A program made the translations under genes and the position numbers. A stretch of DNA of 41,738 nucleotides from IMG/VR virus record IMGVR_UViG_3300020370_000011, positions 1-41,738 of that record. One strand, written 5' to 3'. Shown in pieces: positions 17,261-24,223 of this stretch; position 1 is the stretch's first letter; each line of letters begins with the position of its first letter. Origin of the DNA: a virus. Under the pieces are notes generated by a model, which had not been told where the DNA came from, ran no database searches, and saw only the letters and a program-made list of their open reading frames with translations.

Positions 17261-18186
17261 TCCTCATCTCCCATAACCGTATCTGCTTCTTCATTTACAC
17301 CAAATATCAATCTAGAATAATCGTCATTACATCTTTCTCTTGTATAAATTGTTGTTTCTTTAAAAGTTAGAGTAAGATTTACTCCCATAGGGGCATTGGT
17401 ATTCTTAAAAAAAGTAGGTGCTTGTGTATCTGAAGAATAGTCGGTCTTCATATCAGTTAAAACTGCATTTCTTATTTGTACTAAATCGTTTCCAGCATCA
17501 CCATTTTGATAATTTCCTGTAGTTGGAAAAAATTTAATATCGAATATATCAGGTAATTTTTGAATTCCTGTTACTTGAGTATGACCTTTTTGAAAAGAAG
17601 CACTATTTTTTGAAACTAAAATATCGTCAGGCATCATTGCTTTTTTAAATATTTTTATAATTCTTGTTATGGTTTCGGATTCATTGGCAGATTTCGCTCT
17701 CAATGAATATGAAAAAGAAAATTGTCTAAATCCTGTCGATTTAAATACATTTGTCAAATAGGGATTTGCAATAGTTCTTAAACCATTTACCAATGATGCC
17801 CTCAAACCAGGAAATGCTTTTGTTGCTAAGTCCGCTCCAACTCGACCAACAGTCGTTTGATTAAAAGATGAAAGTCCTGTTTTCATAATATTCGATAATT
17901 TTTCAAAATCTCCACTAATATTTCCTCCCATAGAACCAACTGAAACTGCGCCTGCCGCCCCAAATTCAGCATCAGAATATGAAACATTAACCGCATCATT
18001 TATTTTTGGCATAGGGAGTACAACATAACCCAAGTCAGTCAATTGTTGTGAACCTCTACTTTTACCTTTTAATGTATATACTGAAAATTTTCTTGCTTCA
18101 GGACCACCATTTTCTTCGCCAATAGTTTCTGGAAATCTTTCCGTTGTTGGAAGTTCTCTTAAATTTGCTACTTTTCTTAAACTCAT
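17257..18186 (-). CDS. Second gp48-like baseplate/tube initiator protein
   Basis: A 309-residue protein, first gene of the baseplate operon, with a strong ribosome site (AAGGAG then TTT before ATG). Its C-terminal half parallels the next gene: FSFSYSLRAKSANESETITR versus FKFQFNPKSSPESETVQQIV, and VLTDMKTDYSSDTQAPTFFK with LTLTFKE near the end. The middle is Gly/Ala-rich (FGAAGAVSVGSMGGNISGD). Two stacked gp48-type discs, or a gp48/gp54 pair that diverged by duplication, would explain it. I cannot decide which of the two is the true gp48 equivalent. It starts 27 bp from the divergent gp4 gene. Confidence 0.75.
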   Translation of the reverse strand: MSLRKVANLRELPTTERFPETIGEENGGPEARKFSVYTLKGKSRGSQQLTDLGYVVLPMPKINDAVNVSYSDAEFGAAGAVSVGSMGGNISGDFEKLSNIMKTGLSSFNQTTVGRVGADLATKAFPGLRASLVNGLRTIANPYLTNVFKSTGFRQFSFSYSLRAKSANESETITRIIKIFKKAMMPDDILVSKNSASFQKGHTQVTGIQKLPDIFDIKFFPTTGNYQNGDAGNDLVQIRNAVLTDMKTDYSSDTQAPTFFKNTNAPMGVNLTLTFKETTIYTRERCNDDYSRLIFGVNEEADTVMGDEE

Positions 18187-18205
18187 AAACTCCTTATATA
18201 CATAT

Positions 18206-18213
18206 TATTTAGT
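18206..18213 (-). promoter_or_regulatory. Candidate late promoter octamer ACTAAATA
   Basis: The minus strand reads ACTAAATA, which ends 19 nt before the ATG of the baseplate operon, with AAGGAG in between. The same octamer lies on the plus strand 18 nt before the 18670 gene. T4-type late promoters are a single AT-rich octamer (TATAAATA) at -10, so this could be the phage's variant. In so AT-rich a genome such 8-mers occur often by chance. The equal spacing is the main support. Confidence 0.4.
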
Positions 18214-18648
18214 ATGGCTTACAAAGGAAAATACAGAATTAAAAAATTAGAAAAATATAAAGGCGACCCAACCAACGTAACCTATCGTTCTTTATGGGAA
18301 CGAAAATTTATGAACTATTGTGAAGAAAATCCAAATGTAATTCAATGGTCGAGTGAAGAAATTATAATACCTTATAGGTCACCGATTGATAAAAAAGTAC
18401 ATAGATATTATCCTGATTTTTGGATTCGAGTAAAAAATGCAAAAGGACAATTAGAAAGTATTCTAATAGAAATAAAACCTAAAAAACAAGTATTGCCTCC
18501 AAAGAAACCGAAACGAACAACCAAAAGATATATTAGTGAAGTCTATACCTATGGAGTAAATGAAGCAAAATGGAAAGCCGCCAAAGAATATTGTAAAGAT
18601 AGAAAATGGAAATTTGAGATTATCACAGAAGACCATCTTTTCAACTAA
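18214..18648 (+). CDS. 4: Head completion protein gp4 (TnsA-N nuclease fold)
   Basis: A 144-residue protein (T4 gp4: 150). It finishes the capsid after DNA packaging so that tails can attach. The nuclease-like core is visible: RSLWERKFMNYCEENP (Glu29), HRYYPDFWIRV (Asp68) and ESILIEIKPKKQ (Glu86, Lys88), the E-D-ExK set of TnsA-N/restriction-like folds, so it may cut or trim packaged DNA. The basic stretch PPKKPKRTTKRYIS follows. It is divergent from the baseplate operon across 27 bp. There is only a weak ribosome site before its ATG. Confidence 0.9.
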   Translation: MAYKGKYRIKKLEKYKGDPTNVTYRSLWERKFMNYCEENPNVIQWSSEEIIIPYRSPIDKKVHRYYPDFWIRVKNAKGQLESILIEIKPKKQVLPPKKPKRTTKRYISEVYTYGVNEAKWKAAKEYCKDRKWKFEIITEDHLFN

Positions 18649-18651
18649 ATA
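18644..18651 (+). promoter_or_regulatory. Candidate late promoter octamer ACTAAATA
   Basis: The plus strand reads ACTAAATA across the gp4 stop codon, 18 nt before the ATG at 18670, with a GAGAG ribosome site in between. The octamer and spacing match the copy before the baseplate operon on the other strand. A transcript starting about 6 nt downstream would carry a short leader. Support is by pattern only. Confidence 0.4.
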
Positions 18652-18669
18652 TAGAATATAGAGAGAAAA

Positions 18670-19245
18670 ATGGCAGAACAGAGTTTTTTAGACACATTAA
18701 AAGATGCTATCAGAAAAAATGAGGGCACACCGAAAACAAGAAATGCGGCACAATGGTTTCGTAGAAAAATGGGTGCCCTGAGAGCCGAATTAAAAAATAA
18801 ATTTAGTCAAGCAGATACGGCTGACGAATTTTATAATAAATCTAAAAAATCAAAACCAACTACAATCTCTCCTGGAGTCATGGCCGCATATTTCTATGAC
18901 CCAAAAACAAAACAACAGATGAAATACTATGACAGATTTCCTCTTATCATGTGTGTGCAAATGTATAACAATGGTTTTTTAGGATTAAACTTTCATTATT
19001 TACCGCCTATGTTAAGAGCAAATCTTATGGACAATTTAGATAAAGCTAAATCATTAAATTGGAATGCATTAATTAAAATTAAACAAATCAAACCTACCGT
19101 AAAAAGATATTTGTGGTCACATATATCATCAAAAGTTGTATTGATTGATGACGATGAAAAAAACATAGCTTTATTTTTGCCCACCGAAAGATTTAAAAAA
19201 GAAAACAAACTTGTAGTTTGGAACGATAGCAGGAGTATGATTTAA
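18670..19245 (+). CDS. Conserved T4-like phage protein (LGLNFHYLPP family)
   Basis: A 191-residue protein with a basic, helical N-terminal half (NAAQWFRRKMGALRAELKNK) and a well-conserved core: AAYFYDPKTKQQMKYYDRFP, then NGFLGLNFHYLPPMLRANLM at about residues 101-120, and RYLWSHISSKVV plus IALFLPTERF near the C-terminus. I know this motif set from many T4-like phages of marine and enteric hosts, where naming is inconsistent; some place it with the DNA-end protector gp2, others with the baseplate hub. T4 has gp2 beside gp4, which would fit the neighbour here. I leave the symbol empty because the sequence alone does not settle it. Its stop overlaps the next start (TAATG). Confidence 0.75.
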   Translation: MAEQSFLDTLKDAIRKNEGTPKTRNAAQWFRRKMGALRAELKNKFSQADTADEFYNKSKKSKPTTISPGVMAAYFYDPKTKQQMKYYDRFPLIMCVQMYNNGFLGLNFHYLPPMLRANLMDNLDKAKSLNWNALIKIKQIKPTVKRYLWSHISSKVVLIDDDEKNIALFLPTERFKKENKLVVWNDSRSMI

Positions 19246-19841
19246 TGCCATTAAGTATTCAAAAATTCAGAGAAAATTTTCGTTTTGAACCAGCTCCAAC
19301 CAATAGATTTGAGGTATATTTTGAGGGTTTAAATTCTAAAGTTGCAATTAATAATCCAGGAAACTTACAATTTAGATTAGATACTGCTGAATTACCTCCC
19401 AGGTCTTTAGCGACTGTTCAAGATAAAATATATGGACCTATAAGAAATATGCCATATACCTCAACATATGTAGATACTACAATGTCTTTTATTTGCTCTT
19501 CCGATGGCATGAAAGAGAAAAGATTTTTTGATTTGTGGCAAAATTTTATCAATGATTCAAGTTCTTTCGATATCGAATATTGGAAGACATTTACTTGTAA
19601 AATGAAACTTTTAGTTTTTAGTAATTTAAATACATTAATGTATACATGTGTATTTCATGAAGCATATCCCATGATTGTAAGTGGTATACAATTATCACAA
19701 GCAAACGATGAATTTGCAAGAGTGAATGTCACATTTTCATTTCATAAATGGAATTTAGGTGAGAATGATACAGGAAGTGTAAACTATCCACCTGAAAGTA
19801 GAAATAGTTTAGATTTTGAGGATGAAATATTTAATGCTTAG
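19245..19841 (+). CDS. Tail-tube-fold protein (gp54/gp19-like)
   Basis: A 198-residue protein with the phage tube fold pattern: NRFEVYFEGLN (about 21-31), LQFRLDTAELPPRSLATVQD (about 41-60), YGPIRNMPYTSTYVDTTMSF (about 63-82), a helix KRFFDLWQNFIND, and a C-terminal strand pair HEAYPMIVSGIQLS with FARVNVTFSFHKW. This matches gp19 tube and gp54 tube-initiator proteins (compare FNMAYNS and ITTFDVTFAYRV in T4 gp54). Because it sits with gp26 and the tape measure and not next to a sheath gene, I favour the gp54-type tube initiator; it is shorter than T4 gp54 (320 aa), so a minor tube protein is also possible. Confidence 0.8.
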   Translation: MPLSIQKFRENFRFEPAPTNRFEVYFEGLNSKVAINNPGNLQFRLDTAELPPRSLATVQDKIYGPIRNMPYTSTYVDTTMSFICSSDGMKEKRFFDLWQNFINDSSSFDIEYWKTFTCKMKLLVFSNLNTLMYTCVFHEAYPMIVSGIQLSQANDEFARVNVTFSFHKWNLGENDTGSVNYPPESRNSLDFEDEIFNA

Positions 19842-19854
19842 TTAATTTATAATG

Positions 19855-19866
19855 TATGACACAGGC
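19855..19866 (+). repeat. 12-bp inverted repeat, left arm (TATGACACAGGC)
   Basis: TATGACACAGGC lies immediately before the gp26 ribosome site (GAAAGGA). Its exact reverse complement GCCTGTGTCATA begins 1 nt after the gp26 stop codon at 20622. The arms are 6/12 GC in a strongly AT-rich region, so a chance match at such exact gene borders is unlikely. They could pair in the gp26 mRNA and affect initiation or frameshifting. Confidence 0.75.
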
Positions 19867-19877
19867 GAAAGGAAATT

Positions 19878-20621
19878 ATGGCTTTACCCACCATTGAAAC
19901 GCCAATCCATGATATTTTTTTAACATCACTTGATAAAAAAATCAAGTATAGACCATTTTTAGTCAGAGAAGAAAAAATATTATTGATGGCAATTGAAAGT
20001 AATGATGAAAAAGAAATGTATGAAGCTATGAAAACAATTTTGAAAAATTGTATTCTAGAAAAAAACATTGACGTTGAATCGTTACCCATATTTGATGTGC
20101 AATTTTTATTTCTTCAACTCAGAGCAAAATCTGTAGGAGAAGTAGCAGAAGTTACACTTAAACACCCTAATGGTAAAAATAAAAACGGAGAAGAGTGTGA
20201 CGGCATACAACCAATTAATATAAATCTGAATGAGGTTAAACCAATCATACCAGAAAATCATTCTAAAGTAATTAGATTGAGTGAAAAAATTGGTGTATCT
20301 ATGATGTATCCCACTTTAGATTTTTTTAAAAAAATAGATGACATGCAAACTCAAGAAAAAGGTGTTGTCGAATCTCTATTCGATTCTATTGCCAATTCAA
20401 TAGAATATATCTATCAGGGTGAAGAGATATTCTATGCAAATGAACATTCAAGAGAAGAATTATTAGATTTTTTAAACAGTCTTAATAATACGCAATTTGA
20501 AGAATTGCGAAATTTCTTTTCATCAATGCCATCTATTCAACATAAAGAAACATATACCTGCCCTAAATGTGGCAGTCAAGAAGAATTAACACTTAGTACG
20601 GTAGAAGATTTTTTCGCATAA
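19878..20621 (+). CDS. 26: Baseplate hub assembly protein gp26 (tail assembly chaperone, short product)
   Basis: A 247-residue member of the T4 gp26 baseplate family. The start MALPTIETPIHDIFLTSLDK followed by KIKYRPFLVREEKILLMAIE is the usual signature. About residues 70-100 (LPIFDVQFLFLQLRAKSVGE) and a C-terminal Cys pair (YTCPKCGSQEELT, about 227-240) are conserved; the CxxC may be half a zinc site. Gp26 is needed for hub assembly in T4 and is not in the mature virion. With the adjoining frame and the tape measure gene next, it has the layout of the lambda G/GT chaperones. Ribosome site AAAGGA lies just upstream. It ends at TAA 20619, 3 nt after a T-TTT-TTC slippery sequence. Confidence 0.92.
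   Translation: MALPTIETPIHDIFLTSLDKKIKYRPFLVREEKILLMAIESNDEKEMYEAMKTILKNCILEKNIDVESLPIFDVQFLFLQLRAKSVGEVAEVTLKHPNGKNKNGEECDGIQPININLNEVKPIIPENHSKVIRLSEKIGVSMMYPTLDFFKKIDDMQTQEKGVVESLFDSIANSIEYIYQGEEIFYANEHSREELLDFLNSLNNTQFEELRNFFSSMPSIQHKETYTCPKCGSQEELTLSTVEDFFA
20609..20615 (+). other. Probable -1 programmed frameshift site T TTT TTC
   Basis: In the gp26 frame the bases read GAT TTT TTC GCA TAA. T-TTT-TTC fits the X-XXY-YYZ slippery heptamer exactly in phase. After a -1 slip the next codon is CGC at 20615, and the frame stays open to TAA 20810-20812. The extended product would be 311 residues against 247 for gp26. The 12-bp inverted-repeat arm begins 7 nt downstream and may serve as a stimulator. 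Confidence 0.75.
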
Positions 20622-20812
20622 GCCTGTGTCATAATACGCTTGAAAATTATTTCATTACCAACTTTAATATGATGCAACATCATAAATATTCATTGACAGA
20701 GTTGGATAATTTAATACCGTTTGAAAAAGAAATTTATGTCAATTTATTAGTGAGTCATATAAAAGAAGAAAATGAAAAAATAAGAGACCAACAAGCACAT
20801 TCTAGAAGGTAA
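20615..20812 (+). CDS. 51: gp51-like tail assembly chaperone extension, -1 frame of gp26
   Basis: This 65-codon frame lies -1 to gp26 and adds RISLCHNTLENYFITNFNMM, then QHHKYSLTELDNLIPFEKEI, and ends IRDQQAHSRR. The LxxYFxTNFxMMQHHKYSL pattern resembles the small hub-assembly protein encoded after gp26 in marine T4-like phages and the T part of gpG-T chaperones. The recognisable sequence begins upstream of the first ATG in this frame (20669), and that ATG has no ribosome site, so synthesis by frameshifting from gp26 is the simplest reading. T4 encodes gp51, a hub assembly catalyst, at this place. The stop is 1 nt before the tape measure ATG. Confidence 0.75.
   Translation, partial: RISLCHNTLENYFITNFNMMQHHKYSLTELDNLIPFEKEIYVNLLVSHIKEENEKIRDQQAHSRR
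20622..20633 (+). repeat. 12-bp inverted repeat, right arm (GCCTGTGTCATA)
   Basis: This is the exact reverse complement of the arm at 19855-19866 and starts directly after the gp26 TAA, 7 nt 3' of the slippery heptamer. It is also coding in the -1 frame (…LCHN). Long-range pairing with the gp26 leader would place a stable duplex at the usual distance for stimulating -1 slippage. Confidence 0.75.
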
Positions 20813-20813
20813 A

Positions 20814-23294
20814 ATGGCCGAAACATTAAAAGACGTTATTGAGCAATTAAAAATACAAAACACTTCATCTAAACTTCCAGTTGTAGGTGAAGTAAGAAAT
20901 TTAGGAACTCAGTTCACTAAACTGAACTTCAATCTCAAAAGATTTACAGATTCGTCAGTTCAATTAAATTCAGAAATGATAGAAAAAAATGAACTGATAA
21001 ATGCCGAAAATCTCTCAAATCAAAATGATAATGCAGAGTTGTTAAATTTGCAATTAATGGATATAGGTAATGTGTTTTCTACAAAAATAGATGACTTAAA
21101 AAGTTTTCTATTGGATGGTCCTAAAGTTAGTGATGATATGTTGAATGAAATCAAAAATCAATCCAGTTACATGCAAGAAGTTGGTCGAATGCAAGGTGAT
21201 TATTTTTCTGAACTCAGAGAACAACTCGCAATAAACAACGAACCTACAAGAGAAGAAGTAAAAGAAGATAATTCGGATGATAAAGTTGCCAAGGACACTC
21301 TCATTATATCTAAAGAATCAAACTCCACATTAAATCAAATGATGTCTTTTTTCATGGCAGAATCCGAAAGAGATAAATTAAGAGAGCAAGAAGAAAAAAA
21401 CGAAAGAAAAAGTTCAAAACCTTTATCCGAAAAAACAGTAGACCCATCGAGATTAGTACGAGGTAATAAAGGTATATTAGGAATTCTTCAAGAATTTCTC
21501 ACTACTGCATTTTTAGGGTCAAAAGGTAAGGCATTACTTAGAAGTTTAATTCCTGGAAAATTTACTATAGGAGGTTTTGGTAAGACATTAATGACAGGTA
21601 TAGCAGGCGTTTTATTCGGACCAGAATTGATAAAAGTAATATCAAACGCATTTGACGGTGCCATGAAAGAAGAAGGAATCAGTAATATGGCTCTTGAAGG
21701 AGCAAAAACATTTCTAAAAGATGCTGATACATCAACTCTTGCGGCCGTTGGTGGTGTAGGAGGTCTTTTACTAGGAGGAGTGCCTGGTGCAATTACTGGT
21801 GCATTATTAGGCGTTTCCCTCAAAGCAATAGGTTCGGCACTTGGTGGTGAAAAAACCGTAATAGACCTTGCCGAAGGTGATGTAACAAAATTACAAGGTC
21901 TGTTGGGAGGAGCCGCATCTGGTGCCGGTATAGGATTTATGTTGGGAGGTCCAACCATACAAGGAAGACTCGCAGGAGCATTATTGGGCGCAGGTGTTGG
22001 AGCACTTGCCGGCTATTTAAATTCAAAAGAAGAAATGTCTCTTACAGAAGTAATTACTGGAGCTATTGGAGTTGGAGCAGGAATAAAAGCCGCCATGATG
22101 CTAGGCGCAAAAGCAGGAATGGCAGGTGGACCATTGGGAATGATAGCAGGAGCATTAATAGGAGCCGCCCTTGGATTGGCATTTGGGGCGTTAATGAAAC
22201 CTCCTAAAAATGCAATAGAAAAAGAAATGGATAAAGTCACAGAGGAACTTGAAGAAGCAAAAAAGTTAAGAGAAGCGAGAACTGCAGGTAAAACACTTAC
22301 ATCAGACCAAGCAAAAAAAGTTAAAAATTATGAATCTGGGGATTTGCAAAAGAACTTACTTCAGCAAACCCAAGATTTAGTTTTTGAACATGAAGGCAGT
22401 TCAATGATGAGAGGGTTTGAAAGAGGCTTGGCACTAAAAAAACTTGCAGAAACTGGAGAATATACTCAAGATGAAATTTATGAAGAAAACGAAAGAATGA
22501 ATAAACGGTCTGCAATAAATTCATTTAAAAAATTCAATCAAATATTCAATACAAATCATGAAACTATTATGGATTTAGTCAAAGCCTATGCAAACACGAC
22601 CAGAATAAATGAAATAGAATTAAATGAAGATATGAAAATAAAATTACCAATCTCGGGTAATAGTGAGGGCGAGACTAACATGATGAGGTCTAGAATTGAA
22701 ATGTTAGGAGGTGATATTAATACTGGTGTTGTCACAATAGAAAAAGGAACAGACTTAGATGAAGCGATAAAATCTGCAATTGGTTATCCTGCGGCAAGAA
22801 CTTTAATTCAAGACCTCGTAACACCAGCAAAGCTTTTGATGAATAAATTAGATGACCAAGATAGTAATAATTTTAATGATGCTGGAAGATATGTAGGAAA
22901 AATGGCACAGGGTGGATTACTTACTCCTGATATGGGACCAATAACAGCCATTATAAATGAAGATGCTAGATTTTCACCTGAAGGTATTTTCAATAGACCT
23001 CAAATGCAGTACATTGCCGATTTAATCAAACCAAAACGTACTGAAATAAATTTAAAATCAGATAATAGTTTTGCGAAAAATCCTCAAATTCAAGAAAAAT
23101 ATTTTGCTATGAATGCTATGCAATCTGAAAATGAAGCCCGAAGAAGAGATATGGCGACACCAATTGTGATGCCACCATCTGCACCAAATATTGTAGATAA
23201 CAAAAATATAACGGTGCAAGAACAATTCAATGTAACTGAGATGTTGCCTGCACCGTCTTCTCACGTATCTTTTAAAGATAATATAGTATATTAA
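20814..23294 (+). CDS. 29: Tape measure protein (gp29-like)
   Basis: An 826-residue protein directly after the gp26/gp51 chaperones, the standard place for a tape measure. The N-terminal 220 residues are polar and helical (EEVKEDNSDDKVAKDTLIIS). Residues about 240-470 carry Gly/Ala-rich hydrophobic hairpins such as VGGLLLGGVPGAITGALLGV, AGALLGAGVGALAGYL and GPLGMIAGALIGAALGLAFG, typical of tape measure proteins that enter the host membrane during DNA delivery. The rest is helical and charged. T4 gp29 has 590 residues, so if length scales the tail tube would be longer here. Ribosome site AGAAGG overlaps the end of the gp51-like frame. Its stop overlaps that of gp32 (TTAA). Confidence 0.82.
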   Translation: MAETLKDVIEQLKIQNTSSKLPVVGEVRNLGTQFTKLNFNLKRFTDSSVQLNSEMIEKNELINAENLSNQNDNAELLNLQLMDIGNVFSTKIDDLKSFLLDGPKVSDDMLNEIKNQSSYMQEVGRMQGDYFSELREQLAINNEPTREEVKEDNSDDKVAKDTLIISKESNSTLNQMMSFFMAESERDKLREQEEKNERKSSKPLSEKTVDPSRLVRGNKGILGILQEFLTTAFLGSKGKALLRSLIPGKFTIGGFGKTLMTGIAGVLFGPELIKVISNAFDGAMKEEGISNMALEGAKTFLKDADTSTLAAVGGVGGLLLGGVPGAITGALLGVSLKAIGSALGGEKTVIDLAEGDVTKLQGLLGGAASGAGIGFMLGGPTIQGRLAGALLGAGVGALAGYLNSKEEMSLTEVITGAIGVGAGIKAAMMLGAKAGMAGGPLGMIAGALIGAALGLAFGALMKPPKNAIEKEMDKVTEELEEAKKLREARTAGKTLTSDQAKKVKNYESGDLQKNLLQQTQDLVFEHEGSSMMRGFERGLALKKLAETGEYTQDEIYEENERMNKRSAINSFKKFNQIFNTNHETIMDLVKAYANTTRINEIELNEDMKIKLPISGNSEGETNMMRSRIEMLGGDINTGVVTIEKGTDLDEAIKSAIGYPAARTLIQDLVTPAKLLMNKLDDQDSNNFNDAGRYVGKMAQGGLLTPDMGPITAIINEDARFSPEGIFNRPQMQYIADLIKPKRTEINLKSDNSFAKNPQIQEKYFAMNAMQSENEARRRDMATPIVMPPSAPNIVDNKNITVQEQFNVTEMLPAPSSHVSFKDNIVY

Positions 23295-24199
23295 TTCTCT
23301 TCTGCCAATTTAGCAAAATAAGACATATCCTCATCATCTTCATCAGATGTGGCCTTTACCGCAAAATCATCTTCCGCAGTAGTTACTTTAGGTGTTGATT
23401 GAACAACAGGTTCTTCAACAGGAGTTGTTTTTGGTGTGGGAAAACTAGGTCCTCCAAGAGCAAGAACCAAGTCAAGTCTCTCTTTTAACTCATCATAAGT
23501 TTTAAAGTTCTCTTCCGATGTGAACTCGTTAAGAGGATATTGTGACTTCCAAACTTTTTCAAGTTCTTGGTCTGTTTCAAGAAGTTGTGAAGTTTTTTCA
23601 AATTCACTCTTATCATAATTTTGAAAACCTTCTACTTTACGAATCTTCAATTTGAAGTTCGCACCTTCCCAAAGGTCAAATGGGTTTACAGGATTTTCAT
23701 CCTCAAACTCAGGATTCATCAAGTCATTGACTTTATCAAAAATCTTTTTTCCGAATTTATACAGAAAAACTTTACCTTCATTCTGAGGATTTTTAGGGTC
23801 AGAAACCACATAGATGTTACTCATGTAATTCAATCTACGTTTTTGCTTACGAGCAATTTCCTTGTTTGCTTCGACACCTGAATTCCAGAGTGATGTATTA
23901 TATTCTGAAACTGGGTCTTTCTTACCCAAAGTAGTCAAAGAATTTTCAATGTACCAAAGACCTGTTGGTCCTTGAAAACCATGATTGAAAACTCTTGCCC
24001 ATGGAATGTCTTCTCCATCAACTGGAGGGAGAAAACGAATCACGGCATAACCGTTTCCAGACTTATCTACTTCTGGTTTCCAGAATCTATCATCCGTATA
24101 ATTTTTAGTGTCTTGTGGACTTTCAATCTTCTCAATTTCTTTATTGAGTTTTTTCATGAAGTCGTTGCGGGATTTTTTAAGTGAGGATAGTGAAGACAT
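23291..24199 (-). CDS. 32: Single-stranded DNA-binding protein gp32
   Basis: A 302-residue protein (T4 gp32: 301). It coats ssDNA in replication, recombination and repair. The N-terminal basic cooperativity region is MSSLSSLKKSRNDFMKKLNK. The OB core includes GYAVIRFLPPVDGEDIPWAR, FQGPTGLWYIENSLTTLGKK and NIYVVSDPKNPQNEGKVFLY, and the acidic tail DEDDEDMSYFAKLAEEN binds partner proteins. There is no cysteine anywhere, so the His/Cys3 zinc site of T4 gp32 is absent. A good ribosome site (AAAGGA) precedes the ATG. It is the last gene of the gp33-gp59-gp32 run and meets the tape measure gene tail to tail. Confidence 0.96.
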   Translation of the reverse strand: MSSLSSLKKSRNDFMKKLNKEIEKIESPQDTKNYTDDRFWKPEVDKSGNGYAVIRFLPPVDGEDIPWARVFNHGFQGPTGLWYIENSLTTLGKKDPVSEYNTSLWNSGVEANKEIARKQKRRLNYMSNIYVVSDPKNPQNEGKVFLYKFGKKIFDKVNDLMNPEFEDENPVNPFDLWEGANFKLKIRKVEGFQNYDKSEFEKTSQLLETDQELEKVWKSQYPLNEFTSEENFKTYDELKERLDLVLALGGPSFPTPKTTPVEEPVVQSTPKVTTAEDDFAVKATSDEDDEDMSYFAKLAEEN

Positions 24200-24223
24200 A
24201 TATTCCTTTCATATATCGTTGTA

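Noticed and set aside
20669-20812. Independent gp51-like gene starting at ATG 20669
   Set aside because: There is no ribosome site, and conserved-looking sequence continues upstream in frame to the slippery site.
21488-21958. Open frame of 156 codons on the minus strand, Pro/Ala-rich
   Set aside because: It is the antisense shadow of the glycine-rich tape measure repeats and has no ribosome site or family features.
23291-23294. Terminator between the converging tape measure and gp32 genes
   Set aside because: The two stop codons overlap in TTAA and there is no gene-free sequence; no GC-rich hairpin with a T run was found nearby.
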